Assembly: GCF_035917455.1 (NCBI RefSeq)
Contig: NZ_CP109078.1
Span: forward strand, 5,502,001 to 5,566,000
DNA: 64,000 bases
Source of the DNA: Micromonospora sp. NBC_01796
Lineage (GTDB): Bacteria > Actinomycetota > Actinomycetes > Mycobacteriales > Micromonosporaceae
Direction of reading: 5' to 3'
Shown: positions 8,195 through 18,000 of the stretch, one piece after another
Position numbering within the stretch: the stretch's first letter is position 1
How the letters are laid out: each line of letters starts with the position of its first letter
Notes under the pieces: generated by a model
The model's database searches: none
The model's input: only the letters and a program-made list of their open reading frames with translations
Told to the model about the DNA's origin: nothing
Made by a program: the position numbers and the translations under genes

Positions 8195-10411
8195 TCAGGC
8201 GTGTGTGGGGAGCAGTTTCTCGAGCCGGATCGGCAGTTCCCTGATCCGGATTCCGGTGGCGTGGTGCACGGCGTTGGCGATGGCGGCGTTCACGCCGCTG
8301 GTGGCGAGTTCGCCGATGCCCTTGACGCCGAGTTCGTTGAGCGAGTCGTCGGTCTCCGGGATGATGATCGCCTGATGGTGGAGGATGTCGGCGTTCACCG
8401 GGATGTGGTAGTCGGCGAGGTTGGTGTTCGTGTAGCGGGCGTACCGGTCGTCGATTTCGGTCGCCTCGTACAGGGCCATGGCCGCCCCGAAAATCTGTGC
8501 ACCCAGCAGTTGACTCTCGGCCGCCTTCGGGTTGATGATCCGTCCGGCCGCGTACGCGCCGACGATCCGGGGCAGGCGCAGTTCGCGGGTCTGTCGGTGG
8601 ATGCGCGCCTCCACGAAAACGGCTCCGAACGAGCACTCGGCCCGGTCCGGCATCAGGTAACCACCGGTCGCCACGCGACGGCCCTGGTACAGCAACTGCA
8701 TCCCGTTGTGCGGCGCCCCGTGCGGCAGGAACTCCGCGTACTCCTCGACGGCGCCGTCGCCGTCACCCTGCGCCCTCTCGGCCCGGCGGGCCCGGAGCTG
8801 TTCGCACGCCTTCGCTACCGCGCTGCACACGCTCGCGGTGGACATCGAGCCGCCAGCGAGCGAAGCCGGCGGCAGGTCGCTGTCACCGAGGTCGACCGTG
8901 ATCCGGTCCAGCGGCACCTCCAGCAGGTCCGAGACGATGATCGCGATCGCGGTGCCGAGGCCACCACCGACATCGTGCCCGCCGGTCTGCACCCGCACCC
9001 AACCCTGCGACGACACCGTGATCCGCGCGCTGGCCGGTCCGGCGAGTGTGATGAGTGACAGGCCGGCGCAGCCGTACCCGACCTGCCAGTCCCCGTCGAC
9101 CATGCTGGCCGGTCGCGGGTCGCGGTCGGCCCAGCCGAAGGCGTCGGAGGCGGCGTCGAGGCACGCGACCAGGTTCCGGGAGGTGTAGCGGCGGCCGTTG
9201 ACCGGCTCGACCATGGTGTCGTTGACTCGGCGCAGCTCGACCGGGTCCATGCCGAGGGCGTAACTCAGCTCGTCCATCGCGGACTCGATCGCGAACAGGT
9301 ACGGCACCTCGGGCGGGCTGCGCATGAAGCCCGGTGTGTTGCGGTCGGCGTGCACGACGGTGACCGCGGAGCCCACGTTCGGGCACTCGTACAGCCGGAT
9401 CGAGGATTCCGTACCGGCGACCTTGAAGTTGTCCGCCCGGCTACTGATCTCCCAGCCCTTGTGGCTCAGGGCCAGCAGCCGGCCGTCCCGGTCCGCGCCC
9501 AGCCGGACGTGCTGGCGGGTCTCGGCCCGGTACGTGGCGATGGTGAACATCTGCGAGCGGGTGACCACCAGCCGGACCGGGCGTTTGAGTCGCCGGGCGG
9601 CCAGCGCCACGATCGCGGTCCGCTGGTTGACGAAACCCCGGGCCCCGAACGCTCCCCCGATGTAGGGCGAGAGCACGCGTATGTCGGCGGGGTCGATGCT
9701 CAGTTGCTCGGCCAGCCCGTTGCGGAACCCGGTCACGTTCCGGGACGACTCCCAGACGGTCAGCTTGTCGCCGGTCCAGGTGCAGGTGGTGGTGAACAGT
9801 TCGATCGGGTTGTGGTGCTGGGTCGGGGTCCGGTACCACGTGTCGACGGTCACCGGGGCGTCGGCCTGCGCACGGTCCGGGTCACCGACGCCGTCGGTCT
9901 CGGCCGGGTCGGCCGTACCCGAGCGCTGGTCCGGGTCTGCCCCGCCCGGTTGTTCGGCGGCCACGAAGTCGTCGTCGGTGAAGGTGGACTTCGGGGTTTC
10001 CGCCGCGTAGTCGATCCCGAGCCTGCCGGCGGCGTCGCGGGCCTGCTCGAACGACTCGGCGATCACCATCGCGACGATCTGGCCGGCGTACCACACCTGG
10101 TCGGAGGCGAGCGGGGCGATGGTGGAGTCCATCACCCCCTGCCGCTGGAAGTCCCGACCGGGCTTGATCGCGTCACCGACGTTGCGGTAGGTGAGAATCT
10201 CCAGCACTCCGGGCAGGTTCCGTGCCTCGGTCTCGTCGATGCCGGTGATCCGGCCCCGGGCGATCGCGCTGGTCCGCAGGTACGCGTACGCCTGGTGCGG
10301 GACGGCGAAGTCGGAGCCGTACCTGACCGCGCCGGTGACCCGCAGCCGGCCGTCCACCCGCGAGGTGGGCGTGCCGATGCGGGTGGGCCTGCCGTCTGGT
10401 GGGGCCGTCAC
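8195..10411 (-). CDS. Molybdenum hydroxylase large subunit (xanthine dehydrogenase/aldehyde oxidoreductase, PaoC/YagR-like)
   Basis: 738 residues with the aldehyde oxidase/xanthine dehydrogenase a/b hammerhead domain (residues about 15-150) and the molybdopterin-cofactor-binding domain (about 170-720). Characteristic pieces include GGAFGARGF for cofactor contact and the C-terminal NELGVKGIGELAT, whose glutamate (in GIGE) corresponds to the catalytic base of the family. It binds molybdopterin cytosine dinucleotide and hydroxylates aldehydes or N-heterocycles. It starts at GTG seven bases after the FAD-subunit gene and is last of a three-gene operon. Substrate cannot be deduced. PaoABC oxidises aromatic aldehydes. 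Confidence 0.92.
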   Translation of the reverse strand: MTAPPDGRPTRIGTPTSRVDGRLRVTGAVRYGSDFAVPHQAYAYLRTSAIARGRITGIDETEARNLPGVLEILTYRNVGDAIKPGRDFQRQGVMDSTIAPLASDQVWYAGQIVAMVIAESFEQARDAAGRLGIDYAAETPKSTFTDDDFVAAEQPGGADPDQRSGTADPAETDGVGDPDRAQADAPVTVDTWYRTPTQHHNPIELFTTTCTWTGDKLTVWESSRNVTGFRNGLAEQLSIDPADIRVLSPYIGGAFGARGFVNQRTAIVALAARRLKRPVRLVVTRSQMFTIATYRAETRQHVRLGADRDGRLLALSHKGWEISSRADNFKVAGTESSIRLYECPNVGSAVTVVHADRNTPGFMRSPPEVPYLFAIESAMDELSYALGMDPVELRRVNDTMVEPVNGRRYTSRNLVACLDAASDAFGWADRDPRPASMVDGDWQVGYGCAGLSLITLAGPASARITVSSQGWVRVQTGGHDVGGGLGTAIAIIVSDLLEVPLDRITVDLGDSDLPPASLAGGSMSTASVCSAVAKACEQLRARRAERAQGDGDGAVEEYAEFLPHGAPHNGMQLLYQGRRVATGGYLMPDRAECSFGAVFVEARIHRQTRELRLPRIVGAYAAGRIINPKAAESQLLGAQIFGAAMALYEATEIDDRYARYTNTNLADYHIPVNADILHHQAIIIPETDDSLNELGVKGIGELATSGVNAAIANAVHHATGIRIRELPIRLEKLLPTHA

Positions 10412-10418
10412 GTCACAC

Positions 10419-11432
10419 CTACATTTCCGCTGCCTGCATCAGGGCTCGGGCGACCGTGCGGGCGCCGAGTTCGGGGGAGTGGTTGTTGTCGCCGTGGGTG
10501 ACGGCCCCGGCGAGGGCGACGCGTCCGGTCTGCGCCGCGTTGTCGGTGGTCAACGCCCGGCCGCGCAGGAACGCCTCCGCCGCGTCCGCCCGCCAGGGCC
10601 GGTAGGCCAGTCCGCCGGGGGCGATCCGCACGTCGGTGACGGTTCCGTCGCCCGCGAGGTCGAGCGCGACCGCCGCGCTGGCGATCGCGAACTCGTAGCT
10701 TTCCCGGTCGCGTACCTTGAGGTACGTCGAGCGCCGGGTGTGCGGACCCGACGGTACGAACAGCGCGGTGATCAGTTCGCCCGGCGCGAGGATGGTCTCG
10801 ACCTCCGGCCGGTCCGCACCCGTGTGCAGGTCCCGCAGCGGGAAGGTTCGTACGCCGTCCCGGCCGAGGGTCTCCACCCGGGTGTCCAGTGCGACGAGTG
10901 CCTGGGCCAGGTCACCGGGATAACTGGCGATGCACCGGTCGCTCACCCCGAGCACCGCGTGCATCCGGTTCTTCCCGCCGATCGCGGCGCAGCCCGAGCC
11001 GGGCCGGCGCTTGTTGCACTCGTCGTAGTCGACGTCCCGGAAGTAGCTGCACCGGGTGCGTTGCAGCAGGTTGCCGCCGAGCGTGGCCATGTTGCGGATC
11101 TGCTGACTGGCGGCCCGCTGCAACGTCTCGGCGATGACCGGGTAGTCCCGGCCGACCACCGGGTGGTCGGCGGCCTGGTGCAGGCGGACGAGCGAGCCGA
11201 ACCGGATCCCCTCCGCGGTCACCTCGACCGAGCCGTGCACGTCCCGGAGCCCGTTGATGTCGACCAGCTCGTCGGCGGTCCAGCAGGACAGCTTGAGATA
11301 GTCGACGATGTTGGTGCCGCCGGCCAGGAACTGGATCGGGGAGTTGGTCGGGCCGAGCGCACCGTCGACCGCCGCGGCGCGGGCGACGGCCTGCTCGGCG
11401 GTGTCGACCCTGGTGTACACGAATGGGCGCAA
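10419..11432 (-). CDS. Molybdenum hydroxylase FAD subunit with extra 4Fe-4S loop (PaoB/YagS-like)
   Basis: 337 residues. The FAD-binding PCMH-type domain shows FLAGGTN (residues about 32-38) and the second FAD loop ATLGGNLLQRTRC. A cysteine-rich insertion follows (CSYFRD, DECNKR, GSGCAA), spacing that matches the additional [4Fe-4S] cluster of PaoB and of 4-hydroxybenzoyl-CoA reductase beta subunit. The C-terminal domain is the CO dehydrogenase flavoprotein C-terminal fold. It passes electrons from the 2Fe-2S subunit to FAD. The apparent start is a TTG, three bases after the preceding stop, so translation is probably coupled. Confidence 0.92.
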   Translation of the reverse strand: MRPFVYTRVDTAEQAVARAAAVDGALGPTNSPIQFLAGGTNIVDYLKLSCWTADELVDINGLRDVHGSVEVTAEGIRFGSLVRLHQAADHPVVGRDYPVIAETLQRAASQQIRNMATLGGNLLQRTRCSYFRDVDYDECNKRRPGSGCAAIGGKNRMHAVLGVSDRCIASYPGDLAQALVALDTRVETLGRDGVRTFPLRDLHTGADRPEVETILAPGELITALFVPSGPHTRRSTYLKVRDRESYEFAIASAAVALDLAGDGTVTDVRIAPGGLAYRPWRADAAEAFLRGRALTTDNAAQTGRVALAGAVTHGDNNHSPELGARTVARALMQAAEM

Positions 11433-11435
11433 CGT

Positions 11436-12035
11436 TCAGCCCCGCCCGGTCGCGGTGCGGTGGGTGGCCGGCGTCTTGCCCGGTACCGATGTCGCGTCCC
11501 GGACCTGCCGCACGGCGGCGACGATGTGCGGGTACGCGCCGCACCGGCACAGGTTGCCGCTCATGTGGTCCCGGATCTCGTGGTCGGAGTCCGCTTTGCC
11601 GTCCTCGACGCAGGCGATGGCGGACATGATCTGGCCGGGTGTGCAGTAGCCGCACTGGAAGGCGTCCTGGTCGATGAACGCCTGCTGCATCGGGTGCAGG
11701 GTTCCGTCCGGTGCGGCGAGGGACTCGATCGTCTCGACCGGCTCGCGTACGGCGACCGCCAGGGTGAGGCAGGACAGGACCGTGCTGCCGCCGACGCGCA
11801 TCGTGCAGGCACCGCACTGGCCGTGGTCGCAGCCCTTCTTCGAGCCGGTCAGGTCGAGTTGTTCGCGGACGAGGTCGAGCAGGGTGCTGCGGACGTCGAC
11901 GAGGACCCGCCGTGCCTCCCCGTTCACCGTCAGGTCGACCACGGTGACTGGCCCGGGCCACGCCGTCGGGTCGGTCGGGTCCGCCGGGGACCCGCCGTAC
12001 TCCCGGTCGACGGTGGCCGTCGTGGGTTTGGTCAT
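11436..12035 (-). CDS. Molybdenum hydroxylase 2Fe-2S subunit (PaoA/YagT-like)
   Basis: 199 residues, first gene of the operon. An N-terminal plant-type ferredoxin domain carries GCDHGQCGACT plus a later cysteine in TVLSC for cluster one; the helical domain carries CGYCTPGQIMSA and LCRCGAYPHI for cluster two. Unlike E. coli PaoA it has no twin-arginine signal, so the complex should be cytoplasmic. GGAGG lies nine bases before ATG 12035. A PaoD/MocA-type maturation gene is not present next to the operon. Confidence 0.92.
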   Translation of the reverse strand: MTKPTTATVDREYGGSPADPTDPTAWPGPVTVVDLTVNGEARRVLVDVRSTLLDLVREQLDLTGSKKGCDHGQCGACTMRVGGSTVLSCLTLAVAVREPVETIESLAAPDGTLHPMQQAFIDQDAFQCGYCTPGQIMSAIACVEDGKADSDHEIRDHMSGNLCRCGAYPHIVAAVRQVRDATSVPGKTPATHRTATGRG

Positions 12036-12287
12036 CCCGCTTTTCCTCCGCTTGGTCGTCCGGGCGGCGAGGAGCTGACCGGTCCTGGCCCGACCGGCAC
12101 ACGAGGGCCAGAATATCCGGGACGTAGAACAAAAGGGGTATAACGAATAAGAACACTGAGAGCACCTCTGATCCGGACATCGAGCCGCCCGTTCCCCATC
12201 GACCGACGGACTGGGCGGGGTCCACGTGAACGGACGCGGATCGGTACCCTTCCATGGCTGCCGCAGGTGAACATCTTTGGAGGGGCT

Positions 12288-13334
12288 GTGCGCCGATTTC
12301 TGCGAGCCACGATGGCGACCGCGGTTGCCGCGGGGCTGCTGTCCGTCTGGCCCGTGGTGGCGCAGGCCGACCAGGGGTCGGTGACCCGGGTGACGCTGGG
12401 CAGCGCGCGCAATGTCAACCCTGGTGTGATGACTCTGCTCGTCAGCCGCACCGTCACGCTGGCCGCCGGTGAGTCCCGACATGTCACGGGCCGGTTCGAG
12501 GCGACCAGCAGCATGACCTCGATTGCCGCCATGAACGACCATGTGCGTTGTCTCGACTCCGGCGGCGCGCAGGTTGGCGTGCAGGGCGTCACCTCGCGCA
12601 ACCACGAGGGATCCGACACCACGTCGTACGCGATAGACGGGCACCTGCCCCTCTACGCCGATCTGCTGTTCACCGCGCCGGCCGCGGGGACCTACACCTG
12701 TGGTGTGTACGGCTACACCGCGTCCAGCGCCAGCAGCTCGTACCATCTGACGGCGGTGCCCGGCAGCACCTGGCTGGAGATGAGCGACACCGACCAGGCC
12801 GGCTCACGCTGGTGGCAGAACCCGGTCTGCAACAGCACCGGCACGTCGACGACGTGCAGCTACATCGGCGCCGGCACCTCGACCGTGCACGTCTTCTACA
12901 ACGACGGGACGCCGGTCTACAAGTGGGCCGCGGATCCGGGCGCGACCGCGGTGCAGGCACTGGCCAACATGACCGTCACCACCTGCTACCTGAATACGGC
13001 CTCCTGCCAGCGGCCGAGCGTCGCGCCGTACCAGAAGGCCCGTGGTACTAACGCGGTCATCGACGCCCGGCTGGAGCTGATCCAACTCGACCCGACGGCG
13101 CACACCTGCCGCAACACGGCGACCGCCACGACCCGGCACACGATCCGCGACGACGCCCACCACTACGCGGCCTACTTCAGCCTGCCCCGGGTGACGATCG
13201 ACCCGACCTGCGGGACCCGGACGTTCATCATGCGGATCGTCGTCACGCACGTCTCGGGCCAGCCGGTGAAGATCGACGGTCTGCAGAGCACGAACGCGCT
13301 CAGCCACGGGATCGCGATGAACCTGTTCGGCTAG
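12288..13334 (+). CDS. Secreted protein of unknown function
   Basis: About 348 residues. A Sec signal peptide (MRRFLRATMATAVAAGLLS, cleavage after AQA at about residue 27) is followed by a beta-rich, Ser/Thr-rich domain with eight or more cysteines in pairs, consistent with extracellular disulfides. The pattern recalls secreted actinobacterial proteins without known function; no catalytic motif was seen. GTG at 12288 follows GGAGGGG closely; a GTG seven codons earlier would extend the signal peptide. The stop codon shares a CTAG palindrome with the stop of the convergent SARP gene. Confidence 0.72.
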   Translation: MRRFLRATMATAVAAGLLSVWPVVAQADQGSVTRVTLGSARNVNPGVMTLLVSRTVTLAAGESRHVTGRFEATSSMTSIAAMNDHVRCLDSGGAQVGVQGVTSRNHEGSDTTSYAIDGHLPLYADLLFTAPAAGTYTCGVYGYTASSASSSYHLTAVPGSTWLEMSDTDQAGSRWWQNPVCNSTGTSTTCSYIGAGTSTVHVFYNDGTPVYKWAADPGATAVQALANMTVTTCYLNTASCQRPSVAPYQKARGTNAVIDARLELIQLDPTAHTCRNTATATTRHTIRDDAHHYAAYFSLPRVTIDPTCGTRTFIMRIVVTHVSGQPVKIDGLQSTNALSHGIAMNLFG

Positions 13335-14245
13335 GCCGCGCCCGCCCGCGGGATCACTGCGGTCACCCGGTCGATGTCACGTGTGCCACTCAGCATCAGC
13401 AGGACGCTTTCATCTGCCAGGAGCGAGCGGAGCAGGGCGGCCCGGTCACCCACGTCCGTCGGGATCAGCCGGGGATCGGCCGCTTCCTCGATCCGGGTGA
13501 CCGGGGCCAGCGACGCGTCCGCACGCAGGATCGCGGACTCCAGCTGCACCAGCTCGGGTGCCGGGTCGAGGCCGAGCTCTCCGGCAAGCCGCGTCCGCAG
13601 CGTGCGATAGACATCGAGTGCCGTGGAGCTGCGGCCATCGCGGTAGAGGGCCAGCATGAGTTGGCCCACCAGCCGTTGCCGGAGGGGATGTTCGGCCACG
13701 AGGCCGGTGAGCTCGGCGAGCAGGCGTCGGCCGCTGCCCAGCCGCAGATGGGCATCCATGCGGTCCTCCAACGCGACCCAGCGACCTTCACGCAGATGGC
13801 TGCACAACCGCTCCGCGACGTCCGGGGATGCCACGCCGGCGAGCGGCTCGCCGTGCCACAGGGCGAGTGCCTCGTCGAGCAGATCGACGGCGCGCTCGTC
13901 GTCCGCGGCGCCCGCCGCACCGACCAGGCCGGTGAACCGGTGCGCGTCGATCGCCAGCGGGTCGATGTGGGCAACGTATCCGGCTCCCTGGTTGACGATC
14001 TCCGGCCCAGCGGCGCCTGCCTGCCGAAACGCCGCACGCAGGCGCGATACCAACGTCTGGATCGAGGCCCGCGCGGAAGCGGGCACGTTGTGCTCCCAGA
14101 CGAGGTCGACCAGGCGGTCCATCGACACCAGGCGGTTGGCCTCCAGTAGCAGCACCGCGAGCACGAGACGCTGCTTGCGTGAGCCGAGGTTGATCTGTTT
14201 CCTGCCTGCCCATGCCTCGACGCTGCCCAGGATCTGGAACTTCAT
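13331..14245 (-). CDS. SARP-type transcriptional regulator (short AfsR family)
   Basis: 304 residues: an OmpR/PhoB-type winged-helix DNA-binding domain (residues 1-95, LGSRKQRLVLAVLLLEANR) followed by the bacterial transcriptional activator domain BTAD (about 98-245, ending DVYRTLRTRLAGELGLDP) and a 55-residue tail. It lacks the NTPase and TPR parts of full AfsR, so it is a pathway-specific SARP activator. Known SARPs bind heptameric direct repeats with 11- or 22-bp spacing near the -35 region. Such a repeat (TGCAAGCG twice, period 11) lies in the shared promoter of the divergent serine protease, its likely target. Confidence 0.88.
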   Translation of the reverse strand: MKFQILGSVEAWAGRKQINLGSRKQRLVLAVLLLEANRLVSMDRLVDLVWEHNVPASARASIQTLVSRLRAAFRQAGAAGPEIVNQGAGYVAHIDPLAIDAHRFTGLVGAAGAADDERAVDLLDEALALWHGEPLAGVASPDVAERLCSHLREGRWVALEDRMDAHLRLGSGRRLLAELTGLVAEHPLRQRLVGQLMLALYRDGRSSTALDVYRTLRTRLAGELGLDPAPELVQLESAILRADASLAPVTRIEEAADPRLIPTDVGDRAALLRSLLADESVLLMLSGTRDIDRVTAVIPRAGAA

Positions 14246-14321
14246 CGGCTACCCCCCGATTGGCATCCGTTCGTTCATTATGCCCTGTTCCATCGACGGA
14301 GGTGAGTGCATTAGGCCGGGG

Positions 14322-14340
14322 TGCAAGCGGTTTGCAAGCG
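14322..14340 (+). promoter_or_regulatory. SARP-type direct repeat upstream of the protease gene
   Basis: TGCAAGCG at 14322-14329 and again at 14333-14340: two identical 8-mers with an 11-bp period, the spacing that SARP dimers recognise. They lie 60-78 bp upstream of the protease start and between it and the divergent SARP gene. A clear -10 hexamer was not identified. Confidence 0.55.
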
Positions 14341-14399
14341 CGCGACGCGAAGGTACAGGCGTTCGTAACGTCCATGCGCTTCTTGAAACAGGAGGTCTC

Positions 14400-15626
14400 A
14401 TGCGTAGACGAATCGCGTTCGTGAGCTGCGTACTCGTAGCGGTCACGGGCACGTCGTCGGCCGTCCAGGCGCAAGTCCCCACCGCCGCAGCCGAGAACAT
14501 GTCGACCGTCGGCTTCGCGGCGGCCGTCGACACCGAGGCGATGACCCGGCAGTTCCACCGCCTCAAGGCGATGGGTGCCGCTCACCCGGACGGCGCGGGG
14601 AGCACGTACTTCGACGAGGCCACCGGCCAACTCGTCGTGAGGTACGTGGACAACGAGGACGGCGCCGCGCTGCGAGCGACAGGCAACGCCTTGCGTGCCC
14701 AGGCCGGTGATGTCCCGGTGCGGTACGAGGCGACCACCATCTCGCTGCACCGCTTGGAGCAGGCGACCAGGAGCCTGAACGACGACCGCGGCTGGGCCGG
14801 TCCGCAGGCCGCGATGGTGCATCAGGTGCGTCTCGACGAACTCGCCGACCGCATCGTCATCGAGGCTGCTGGTGCGGCGGAAGCGCTGACAGCGGCGGCG
14901 GCGAAGGCCACGGGATTCACCCCGCGGGTCGTCGTCTCGCCGACCGGTCCGGCTGATCAGAGCCGCCGGTCGGACACGGCTCCCTACTACGGCGGCCTGG
15001 CGATCTGGGCGGGCAGCACGGGCAGCCCGGCCACTGCGAACGCGTACTGCACCACCGGCTTCCGGATGACCCGGGGTGGGACCAACAGCAACTGGGTGAC
15101 CACCGCTGGCCACTGTGGCGCCAACGGAACACAGTTCTGGCACCCGGGTGGTAACGCGGTCCGTGTCAGCTCGAACTACGAATCCTCCGGCACCGACGTC
15201 GCGATGCTGGCTCCGATCGGCGATCGATACTTCAGCCGTTACTCGTGGTTCGGCGGCAGGGACGCCACGACCGCAAACCCGGTTTCCGGGAAGAACACCA
15301 CCTGGCCCGCTGTCGGTTCGGCGGTTTATGTCTCCGGCTCCAACGGCGGACTGGTCTACGGCCTGGTGACGTCAACCAGCGGTACCTGCGGCGGCGAGCA
15401 GATGGTCGTCATCGACACCGACACCGGGCACCCCAACGACGGTGCCACCCTCGGTGGTGATTCCGGGGCCCCCGTTACCCGATGGAACACGGGCACCTCG
15501 GACACGACCGATCTCGTGGCAGTGGGCAGCCACGCCTGCGGCAATTCGGTGAACGCCTCGTGGTTCGTGCCGATCCACCGCGTCGAGGCGGCAACGGACG
15601 CGGTCGTGGTGGTCGGCGGCACCTGA
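14400..15626 (+). CDS. Secreted trypsin-like serine protease (family S1) with propeptide
   Basis: 408 residues: signal peptide (residues 1-26, ending VQAQ), a propeptide of about 165 residues, and an S1 protease domain. The triad is visible as His238 in TTAGHC, Asp266 in GTDVAM and Ser355 in GGDSGAPV. Cysteines placed for disulfides occur at YCTTGF/GHC and at TCGGE/HACG. The layout matches actinobacterial alpha-lytic/streptogrisin-type proteases whose prodomain assists folding. AGGAGG lies four bases before ATG 14400. It is divergent from a SARP gene whose binding-site-like repeats lie in the shared promoter. Confidence 0.9.
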   Translation: MRRRIAFVSCVLVAVTGTSSAVQAQVPTAAAENMSTVGFAAAVDTEAMTRQFHRLKAMGAAHPDGAGSTYFDEATGQLVVRYVDNEDGAALRATGNALRAQAGDVPVRYEATTISLHRLEQATRSLNDDRGWAGPQAAMVHQVRLDELADRIVIEAAGAAEALTAAAAKATGFTPRVVVSPTGPADQSRRSDTAPYYGGLAIWAGSTGSPATANAYCTTGFRMTRGGTNSNWVTTAGHCGANGTQFWHPGGNAVRVSSNYESSGTDVAMLAPIGDRYFSRYSWFGGRDATTANPVSGKNTTWPAVGSAVYVSGSNGGLVYGLVTSTSGTCGGEQMVVIDTDTGHPNDGATLGGDSGAPVTRWNTGTSDTTDLVAVGSHACGNSVNASWFVPIHRVEAATDAVVVVGGT

Positions 15627-15644
15627 CAGACAGCCGCTCCGAAG

Positions 15645-15689
15645 CGAAACGCCCTGGCTGTGGACCAACCATCCCACCAGGGCGTTTCG
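15645..15689. terminator. Bidirectional terminator between protease and MerR genes
   Basis: Perfect 13-bp stem (15645-15657 CGAAACGCCCTGG and 15677-15689) with a 19-base loop, between two convergent genes. A-rich and T-rich outer arms give short U tails on both strands. Confidence 0.75.
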
Positions 15690-15713
15690 TTCACTCACTG
15701 GGCGTCGGGCGGA

Positions 15714-16616
15714 CTATCGGGTGGTTTGGCGTCGTTTGGTGAGCCATCGCATGAGGTCCAGTGCGTGTGACGCGGGCTCCGGGATCGGGTGGAAAACGTG
15801 TTCCACCACGTCGTCGGTGACGATGAGGGTCAGCCGTTCGTAGAGTGTCATGTCGCCGGCCGTGAAGGTGGGCAGCCCGAGTGCGGCGGCCAGGGTCAGC
15901 CGCGGGTCGGGTATCAGTGGGTACGGCAGCCGCAGCCGGTGCACGAGTTCGCGCTGATAGCCGGTCGACTGCGCGGACAACCCGTAGACGCGTGCTGCCC
16001 CGGCGGTGAGAATCTCCGCGTGGTGGTCGCGGAGCCAGGTGGCCTGTTCGGTACTGCCACGCGCGCCGTGGATCTCCAGCAGCCCGTTGGGCAGGTCGAC
16101 GCCCGGTCGGCCGGTGAGCGGGTAGACGAATATGACGCTCCGGCCGGGACCGAGCGCGCCGAGATCGACCGGCCGCCCGTCGGTGGCGTAGAAGCCGAGC
16201 GGCGGTAACGGCTTGCCGACCAGGTCTGCGGGGTCTGCGCCGACGGCAGGGACACCGGTCACCAGATGGCTCGCGGCCGCGTCGAGGCGCGCGTCGAGGG
16301 CGCCGCGCTGGGCGGTCAACTTCCCGATGCGTTCCTGTAGGGCGGCGACGGTGCTCCGGTACGTCGCCAGCGCCGCCGCGCACACATCGGCGTCGTCGGA
16401 TCCGTCGGCGATCGACTCGACGAACGGGCGGGTCTCCTCGACGCTGAGGCCCAGCGCCATCAGCTCGCGGATCTGTGCGACCAGACGTACCGCGATCGGG
16501 TCGTACTCGCGGTAGCCGTTGCCGAGCCGCCGCGGCACGACCAGCCCAGCCGACTCGTAATATCGCAGGGCCCGCACGGTCGTCCCGGTCCGGCGTGCCA
16601 GCTCACCCACCCGCAT
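15714..16616 (-). CDS. MerR-family regulator fused to a peroxiredoxin-like domain lacking both cysteines
   Basis: 300 residues. Residues 1-70 are a MerR winged helix (RTGTTVRALRYYESAGL), then a dimerisation coiled coil to about 125. Residues about 135-295 form an AhpC/TSA-like domain of the actinobacterial type (VFVYPLTGRPG, then YQRELVHRLRLPYPLI, LALGLPTF-like, RLTLIV). In active relatives the peroxidatic region reads GARGCTPxxCxFRDH; here it is GARGSTEQATWLRDH, so both cysteines are replaced. The domain therefore probably senses or binds rather than reduces peroxide. The only cysteine left is near residue 80, in the linker. An own-promoter dyad lies just upstream. Confidence 0.85.
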   Translation of the reverse strand: MRVGELARRTGTTVRALRYYESAGLVVPRRLGNGYREYDPIAVRLVAQIRELMALGLSVEETRPFVESIADGSDDADVCAAALATYRSTVAALQERIGKLTAQRGALDARLDAAASHLVTGVPAVGADPADLVGKPLPPLGFYATDGRPVDLGALGPGRSVIFVYPLTGRPGVDLPNGLLEIHGARGSTEQATWLRDHHAEILTAGAARVYGLSAQSTGYQRELVHRLRLPYPLIPDPRLTLAAALGLPTFTAGDMTLYERLTLIVTDDVVEHVFHPIPEPASHALDLMRWLTKRRQTTR

Positions 16617-16624
16617 CCGGCCAC

Positions 16625-16654
16625 CCTAAACCCGCACCCCAGGGTACGGGTCAA
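16625..16654 (-). promoter_or_regulatory. MerR-type promoter/operator upstream of the MerR-peroxiredoxin gene
   Basis: On the minus strand TTGACC (16654-16649) and TTTAGG (16630-16625) are 18 bp apart, with the dyad ACCCGtACC-N4-GGTgCGGGT (16630-16651) filling the spacer. An operator between -35 and -10 is the hallmark of MerR autoregulation. The start codon lies only nine bases past the -10, so the transcript is nearly leaderless. The -10 match is poor. Confidence 0.55.
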
Positions 16655-16701
16655 GGTGTTCATCGTCGCGGTGGCACGACCGCCGTTCTCTGCCAGTCTG
16701 A

Positions 16702-18000
<1,299 letters not shown>

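Noticed and set aside
12036-12255. Short hydrophobic peptide (SVFLFVIPLLFYVPDILALV) on the minus strand before the 2Fe-2S gene
   Set aside because: Its frame runs on into the 2Fe-2S gene in the wrong phase with no domain. The AT-rich promoter there yields hydrophobic codons by chance.
13656-14399. N-terminal extension of the serine protease upstream of 14400
   Set aside because: The extension is antisense to the SARP gene; a strong ribosome binding site and signal peptide start at 14400.
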